Source of the DNA: Chloroflexota bacterium
GTDB lineage: Bacteria > Chloroflexota > UBA4733
Direction: 5' to 3'
Length of the DNA stretch: 6,860 nucleotides
Assembly (NCBI GenBank): GCA_025449435.1
Contig: JANWJO010000187.1
Coordinates: 1-6,860 of the forward strand
The position numbers and the translations under genes were made by a program. The notes beneath the pieces are model-generated. The model ran no database searches. It had not been told where the DNA came from and worked only from the letters and a program-made list of their open reading frames with translations. Positions 1 to 6,860 of this stretch are shown piece by piece. Each line of letters opens with the position of its first letter. The first letter of the stretch is position 1.

Positions 1-1
1 C

Positions 2-3815
<3,814 letters not shown>

Positions 3816-3819
<4 letters not shown>

Positions 3820-4556
3820 AGGACCGATGGCCGATCGCTGATAGGACGATCAGCCGGCTGATAGGGATTACTCGCTACCCCGCCCCACTGTTCCGCCATT
3901 GCCCACGCGATGCCGGGGAACGTTTCAGAGCGCCTCTCAGCTGAATGGACAACCGATGTCCAGCTTTTCACACCCTCTGGCCGCGGCCATCGCCACCAAT
4001 CATCGACGCCGCGATGCCTGATCCGCTTGCCTCTCTCCGGACGATGCGCAGCGGCCTGTGGATAACTTTCGGGAAACAGGCTATGTGTCCGGGGATAATT
4101 CTGTAGTGAATCCGGCCCGCTCATCGATGAAAGACGCGGCAATCCTCGCAGCCAGAAACAGGTAGCCTTGGTGTAGGGATCGCCAAACCACCAGGGATGT
4201 ATGACCTGGTGAGGCTTGCCTATCGCCGTCCAAAGGCTACCGATGGGGTTCTCGACACAGATCCTATCAGCCGGCGCATCATAGAGAGCGCGCGCGAAGT
4301 GCTCGGCAGCTACCTGTAAATCGGGATGCAGGCGCCGATAGGCCACGTTGACGCGAGACAGGTAGGTACATGGGGGATGCGCGATAATCAGATCCCATGG
4401 CCGGCTATAGGCCATTTCGATGGCGTCCGCCTGGATATGGGGGCCGTAGTTATCGGATGCGACCAGGTCACACGACCACGCATCGTGGCCATGGAGGCGA
4501 AACGCATCGCGCACTCTGCCGGATCGCTCACACGCGACTAAGACACGCATATGCAT
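3816..4556 (-). CDS. Phage-type DNA cytosine methyltransferase-like protein
   Basis: Likely transfers a methyl group from S-adenosylmethionine to cytosine in DNA, protecting or marking the element. Seen in 246 residues: a SAM-site segment LVACERSGRVRDAF (6-19) in place of the usual FxGxG; an acidic residue after the second strand (Asp30); the catalytic-loop motif AHPPC with Cys63; an ENP motif (102-104) where classical C5 enzymes have ENV; and FGDPYTKATCFWLRGLP (124-140), typical of the short phage members. The target recognition region is short and unassigned, so specificity is unknown. No partner restriction enzyme is in view. The start has two close ATGs (4556 and 4550) and no clear ribosome site. 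It lies downstream of a terminator, so it probably has its own promoter, and it overlaps the Rep start by ATGA. Confidence 0.78.
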
Positions 4557-4563
4557 AACCGCA

Positions 4564-4591
4564 TTGCGCGCTGCCGTAAGTTATGTATACT
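4564..4591 (+). promoter_or_regulatory. Weak candidate promoter for a short plus-strand RNA
   Basis: TTGCGC (4564-4569), a 16-base spacer and TATACT (4586-4591). The -10 match is good and the -35 poor. A transcript would start near 4598 and meet the hairpin at 4636-4677, giving an RNA of about 80 bases with no convincing reading frame. The same GTATAC core could serve as a minus-strand -10 (TATACA, 4589-4584) for the methyltransferase, so the direction is uncertain. Confidence 0.25.
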
Positions 4592-4635
4592 ACCTGTAGT
4601 GGTTGCTTGGCCGCGTACCACGTTTCGCTTCCTTC

Positions 4636-4677
4636 CAATAACAAACACCCTGGTAGACGCCAGGGTGTTTGTTATTG
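4636..4677. terminator. Bidirectional Rho-independent terminator, 18-bp perfect stem
   Basis: The arms, 4636-4653 and 4660-4677, are exact reverse complements around a six-base loop, TAGACG on the plus strand. The stem has a GC-rich top (CACCCTGG) and an A/T-rich base, so both strands end in a T-rich 3' arm (TTTGTTATT). On the minus strand it lies downstream of the HNH gene and upstream of the methyltransferase, splitting the leftward genes into two transcription units. It would also stop plus-strand transcription. Confidence 0.82.
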
Positions 4678-4701
4678 TAGTCCGGTTGGGCGCGCGTCAA
4701 C

Positions 4702-5058
4702 TCACTTTATCAACGGTATTTGTACCCAACCACGGGCAGCCTCCCGATCCCGCCGTTTGCGTTCCCGCGTGGCAGCGGCCCGCGCCAGATGATCCGGCCT
4801 GTCGAAGCTGAGATGGCAGCGTTGACAGAGTGCCGCGAGGTTCTCTGGCCGGCAGTCTGATTTGTCGTGTTTGTTACCTGGCCGGCCATCGGCGTGCGGT
4901 ACGCCAAGATGGGCGACAGTGAGGATCACTTTAGAGCCGGTGATAGGGTGCGGTTCACGATTGACCGCGCCGCACCATTCGCACTTGCCGTCAGCGCGGC
5001 CAAAGCGAATATCCAGGCTGATCCGTCCCCAGTTCTTCGGGTAGCGCGAGTAGTACAT
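4702..5058 (-). CDS. HNH endonuclease
   Basis: Small phage-type HNH nuclease of 118 residues. Zinc-ribbon cysteines are CEWC (26-29) and CQRC (78-81). The catalytic set is AH (His50), Asn73 in RPENLAALC, and His82 immediately after the second Cys pair. The GKHDKSDCRPENL-type loop between them is characteristic of HNH proteins in tailed phages. A basic C-terminal tail (RERKRRDREAAR) probably contacts DNA. The ATG overlaps the TAA of the degraded gene upstream (TAATG), and AAGG lies a few bases before it, so it was probably translationally coupled to that gene. It may act in packaging, in homing, or as a free-standing nuclease; the sequence does not decide. Confidence 0.87.
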   Translation of the reverse strand: MYYSRYPKNWGRISLDIRFGRADGKCEWCGAVNREPHPITGSKVILTVAHLGVPHADGRPGNKHDKSDCRPENLAALCQRCHLSFDRPDHLARAAATRERKRRDREAARGWVQIPLIK

Positions 5059-5235
5059 TAACCAGCCTTCACCTTCTTCGCCTCACGTAGCACACCAGCG
5101 TAAAACTTGTCCCCATCGGTATCTATGTGCCGCCCTTCGCATCAGCGACTTGATCTCGCTGGTACGCTGCTGCACGACGATCCGCGTCTCCGGTTCAATC
5201 AACGCATAGTCAAACGTAGTCTGTACAGCTTCCAC
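5058..5235 (-). pseudogene. Remnant of a DUF3102-like phage gene, internally deleted and frameshifted
   Basis: A GTG at 5235, directly after the HTH gene's stop and behind a GGGGAGGGGGAG ribosome site, opens a frame of 50 codons ending at 5083. Its first 36 residues (FDYALIEPETRIVVQQRT, then SEIKSLMRRAA) match what I recall of the start of DUF3102-type phage proteins. Those normally continue with a helical region (QDI.EIG..L..VK..LGHG) that is missing here. After RRAA the sense continues in another frame as HIDTDGDKFYAGVLREAKKV and ends at TAA 5058, overlapping the HNH start. The joined length is one base over a multiple of three. An internal deletion that also broke the frame is the simplest reading. 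Family assignment is from memory and moderate. Confidence 0.55.
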
Positions 5236-5442
5236 CTACTCCCCCTCCCCGACCCGCGAGGTGTCCCCAGATTCCGAATAATCGGTAAACAACGCCTCTG
5301 CCGGAATACGCCAGACTTCCCGCTCACGCACTGTCTCTTTATACGCGCCTGCTATCTTCCCATTGGCGCACTGGCGCCGTACCGTTGCCTCATCGACACC
5401 GTTAATCCGCGCAGCCTCGAATGTGGTGTATGTGATTTTCAT
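5236..5442 (-). CDS. Small excisionase/MerR-like helix-turn-helix DNA-binding protein
   Basis: A 68-residue protein with a winged-HTH pattern: TTFEAARINGVDEATVRRQC (residues about 6-25), then the wing NGKI.GAYKE...REVWRIPAEAL. This is the layout of helix-turn-helix domain 17 and phage excisionase-type proteins. The acidic tail (after about residue 52) is probably disordered. The ATG at 5442 is preferred over one 16 codons upstream because AGGGGG lies six bases before it, and because the upstream extension does not resemble the family. It is the first gene of the leftward unit and faces the palindrome in the divergent region, so it may bind there. Recombination directionality factor, repressor and anti-repressor are all possible; no integrase is in view. 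Confidence 0.7.
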   Translation of the reverse strand: MKITYTTFEAARINGVDEATVRRQCANGKIAGAYKETVREREVWRIPAEALFTDYSESGDTSRVGEGE

Positions 5443-5461
5443 ACTAAACCCCCTGACACCC

Positions 5462-5490
5462 ACAATACACGAGATCCGCGCCGCGCGCAA
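5462..5490 (-). promoter_or_regulatory. Candidate leftward promoter for the HTH gene
   Basis: On the minus strand TTGCGC (5490-5485), a 17-base spacer and TATTGT (5467-5462). Spacing is ideal; the -35 matches only at TTG. Position fits the HTH gene starting at 5442. A GTGTATT motif sits across the -10 and recurs inverted at 5494-5500. Confidence 0.35.
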
Positions 5491-5525
5491 TTAGTGTATT
5501 GACTACTGCGCGCAATGCGCGTATT
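5484..5525. promoter_or_regulatory. Operator candidate: direct repeats plus a perfect palindrome in the divergent region
   Basis: Two 17-bp copies 25 bp apart, CGCGCAATTAGTGTATT (5484-5500) and CGCGCAATGCGCGTATT (5509-5525), agree at 14 positions. The second contains the palindrome CGCGCA-A-TGCGCG (5509-5521), which fills most of the spacer of the rightward promoter. A protein bound there would block that promoter; the first copy covers the leftward -35. The HTH protein next door is the obvious candidate ligand, by inference only. Confidence 0.5.
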
Positions 5526-5527
5526 CT
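5499..5527 (+). promoter_or_regulatory. Sigma70-type promoter of the rightward genes
   Basis: TTGACT (5499-5504), exactly 17 bases, TATTCT (5522-5527). Four or five of six bases match consensus in each box. The start would fall near 5534, just before the AAGGGAGG ribosome site (5537-5544), giving a very short leader to the ATG at 5554. Confidence 0.68.
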
Positions 5528-5553
5528 CACGTAAGGAAGGGAGGAAATAGCCA

Positions 5554-5637
5554 ATGCTACTCAACGGACCCGCGCTACTCGTGCTCACCAGCGCCCTGCT
5601 TGTCATCGTGAAAGCCGCGCTCAACGCCTACCTGTAA
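5554..5637 (+). CDS. 27-residue hydrophobic peptide, function unknown
   Basis: The protein begins MLLNGPALLVLTSALLVIVK and ends ALNAYL before TAA. About 15 residues from Ala7 to Val19 are strongly hydrophobic, flanked by Asn/Gly at the N-terminus and Lys20, so a single membrane helix is possible. It has a strong AAGGGAGG site nine bases upstream and is the first frame after the rightward promoter. The next gene has a near-identical ribosome site at the same spacing. I do not recognise it. It could be a membrane peptide, or a leader that sets translation of the gene behind it. Confidence 0.5.
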   Translation: MLLNGPALLVLTSALLVIVKAALNAYL

Positions 5638-5666
5638 ACAGACCACCGGAAGGAAGGAAAGCAGCC

Positions 5667-6383
5667 ATGCCGTACACGTTAGGCCCTCGCACCTCATTTG
5701 AGGCGCTACCGACCGCTGAGTACAAACTAACCTTGAAAAGCTGGCGCGAGATCACGGAACAGAACGATACGCAATTCAGCAAAAAAGGGGACGTGCGGAT
5801 CGAGTGGAATTGGATCGTAACCGTGCCTGGGGGGGAGGATCAGGACCGGCGCGACTGGACCAACATACCCGCCACGTTCAGCGATAAGAGCACGTTTGTC
5901 CACATCTGCATCGCACTCGGCATCGTGGACAGCATAGCCGCAATCGAAGCAGGCGCTACCATCGATCCCGACCAGGGGATCGGCAAGTCATGTCTCGGAA
6001 CCATCGTGAAGAGTCTAAAGACCGATGGTAAGAGCTGGGGGGACAAAATCACGCAATACGCGCCACTGCCAGCAGCCGGTGCAAACGGCAAACCCAAGTC
6101 GGACATGACCGCGAAACTGCGTGACCGGCTCACAATGCTCCTCGCATTCAGCGGATCGCCGGATGGCGTGGCAACCAACCTCGGTCAAGAGGATCTGAAG
6201 AAGGCGCTAAACAGCCTAGGCGGGCAACCGATCACGCAGCGAGCCATTGACCACATCAAGGAGCAAATCGGCAACGCCAACATCATGGGGATCAATGAGT
6301 TTGACGACGTGAGCACCGATGGTCTCACGCTCAAAGACGGCCTCTTGCTCCATGAGAAGATCACCGCGCGGATCGATGCCTAG
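5667..6383 (+). CDS. Phage protein of unknown function, possibly DUF669-like DNA-metabolism protein
   Basis: A 238-residue soluble protein. The N-terminal half (about 1-130) has a beta-rich pattern: LPTAEYKLTLKSW, then a strand with charged loops (KKGDVRIEWNWIVTVPGG), then FSDKSTFVHICIALGI and GIGKSCLGTIVK. This order resembles DUF669-type phage proteins, which sit in recombination and replication modules and are suspected single-strand binders. The C-terminal half (about 145-238) is helical and unassigned. GGAAGGAAGG lies nine bases before the ATG, so the start is secure. It follows the 27-residue peptide by 29 bases and precedes the helicase by 24 bases, so all three are probably one operon. 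A role in DNA replication or recombination is inferred from neighbours and a weak resemblance. Confidence 0.72.
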   Translation: MPYTLGPRTSFEALPTAEYKLTLKSWREITEQNDTQFSKKGDVRIEWNWIVTVPGGEDQDRRDWTNIPATFSDKSTFVHICIALGIVDSIAAIEAGATIDPDQGIGKSCLGTIVKSLKTDGKSWGDKITQYAPLPAAGANGKPKSDMTAKLRDRLTMLLAFSGSPDGVATNLGQEDLKKALNSLGGQPITQRAIDHIKEQIGNANIMGINEFDDVSTDGLTLKDGLLLHEKITARIDA

Positions 6384-6407
6384 ACAGATCACATTGGAGC
6401 AACGACC

Positions 6408-6860
6408 ATGAGCAAACAGATCACCAAAATGGAGCAAATCACCGTCACGGTGGAGCGCGTGAAAAACACCTCTGACGGGTTCTCAGTCTACACCGCCAGC
6501 AAAGTGGGGGAACTCATGTTTCCCCTCACGGTCAAGCAATTCCTCGGGCCCGTGCGCTCACAGCAGCGGTGGGTGCTGGCCGGTAGCGAGATAGCCGATC
6601 CGAAGTGGGGTACACAGTTTGTCGCGCAATTCGCGGCACTGGCCGCGCCGGAAACCGTACGCGATCTGGAAGCGTTTCTCACCTCTGGCTTGGTCGCTGG
6701 CTGGGACTGGCACAGCGCCATGGCACTCAACAGCCACTACCAGGCAAACGGGCCAGTCATGCTCGACGTATGCGCTAACCGGGCACACGAGCTGGCCGAC
6801 GTTGGCGGCATCACGCCAGAGATGATCGCCAGCTTACAGGATGCATGGAGGCGCGGCAGC
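6408..6860 (+). CDS. RecD2-like helicase, N-terminal part only (3'-truncated by the window edge)
   Basis: The 151 codons visible match the N-terminal region of RecD2/YrrC-type 5'-3' DNA helicases. Residues 11-60 form the OB-like start (ITVTVERVKNTSDGFSVYTA, RWVLAGSEI). Then come DPKWGTQF (64-71), where the family has a 'p-x-y-G-x-Q-F' signature; FLTSGLVAGW (90-99), matching 'YLxSGlixGi'; and a helix-hairpin-helix segment with LADVGGITPEMI and ..LQDAW. The Walker motifs and helicase core lie beyond the window. GGAG sits eight bases before the ATG. As third gene of the rightward operon it could supply unwinding for the HUH initiator or process ends in recombination. Classical RecD2 has a GFT-x-V stretch where this has GFSVY, so it is a divergent phage form. 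Confidence 0.72.
   Translation, partial: MSKQITKMEQITVTVERVKNTSDGFSVYTASKVGELMFPLTVKQFLGPVRSQQRWVLAGSEIADPKWGTQFVAQFAALAAPETVRDLEAFLTSGLVAGWDWHSAMALNSHYQANGPVMLDVCANRAHELADVGGITPEMIASLQDAWRRGS

Noticed and set aside
4551..4811. Plus-strand frames running through the terminator into the HNH gene
   Set aside because: They would be translated through an 18-bp terminator stem, lack ribosome sites, and lie antisense to clear HNH motifs.
5107..5502. 131-residue plus-strand frame across the HTH and remnant genes
   Set aside because: The opposite strand has a recognisable HTH with a good ribosome site, and this frame has no domain, so it is an antisense shadow.

Overview
The window (about 60% GC by eye) looks like the accessory and replication region of a bacteriophage, prophage or phage-plasmid. 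Evidence is a collagen-like fibre gene, an HNH nuclease, a phage-type cytosine methyltransferase, an excisionase-like HTH protein, a RecD2-like helicase and very tight gene packing. No host marker is present. A GC-rich, non-enterobacterial host is plausible, but the lineage cannot be fixed from this sequence alone.

Layout. (1) Positions 2-2356, plus strand: the 3' part of a large collagen-like protein, open at the left edge. It has two Gly-X-Thr blocks, two related beta-rich domains and a third C-terminal domain. (2) Positions 5442 down to 2353, minus strand: a small HTH protein, a broken DUF3102-like gene, an HNH endonuclease, a strong hairpin terminator, a DNA cytosine methyltransferase-like protein and a rolling-circle (HUH) replication initiator. 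The initiator's stop codon overlaps the fibre gene's stop tail to tail. A 172-bp imperfect inverted repeat lies in the 5' part of the initiator frame and is the best candidate for a replication origin or a structured leader. (3) Positions 5443-5553: a divergent control region with a good sigma70-type promoter (TTGACT-17-TATTCT) whose spacer holds a perfect CGCGCA-A-TGCGCG palindrome. (4) Positions 5554-6860, plus strand: a 27-residue hydrophobic peptide, a 238-residue protein of unknown function that may be DUF669-like, and the N-terminal part of a RecD2-like helicase cut by the window edge.

How it may work together (inference). The divergent region would switch between a leftward transcript (HTH, HNH) and a rightward DNA-metabolism transcript (peptide, 238-aa protein, helicase). 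The terminator at 4636-4677 separates the leftward HTH/HNH genes from the methyltransferase-initiator pair, which are joined by an ATGA overlap. An HUH initiator next to a helicase gene suggests rolling-circle replication of a phage-like element, with the inverted repeat as a testable origin.
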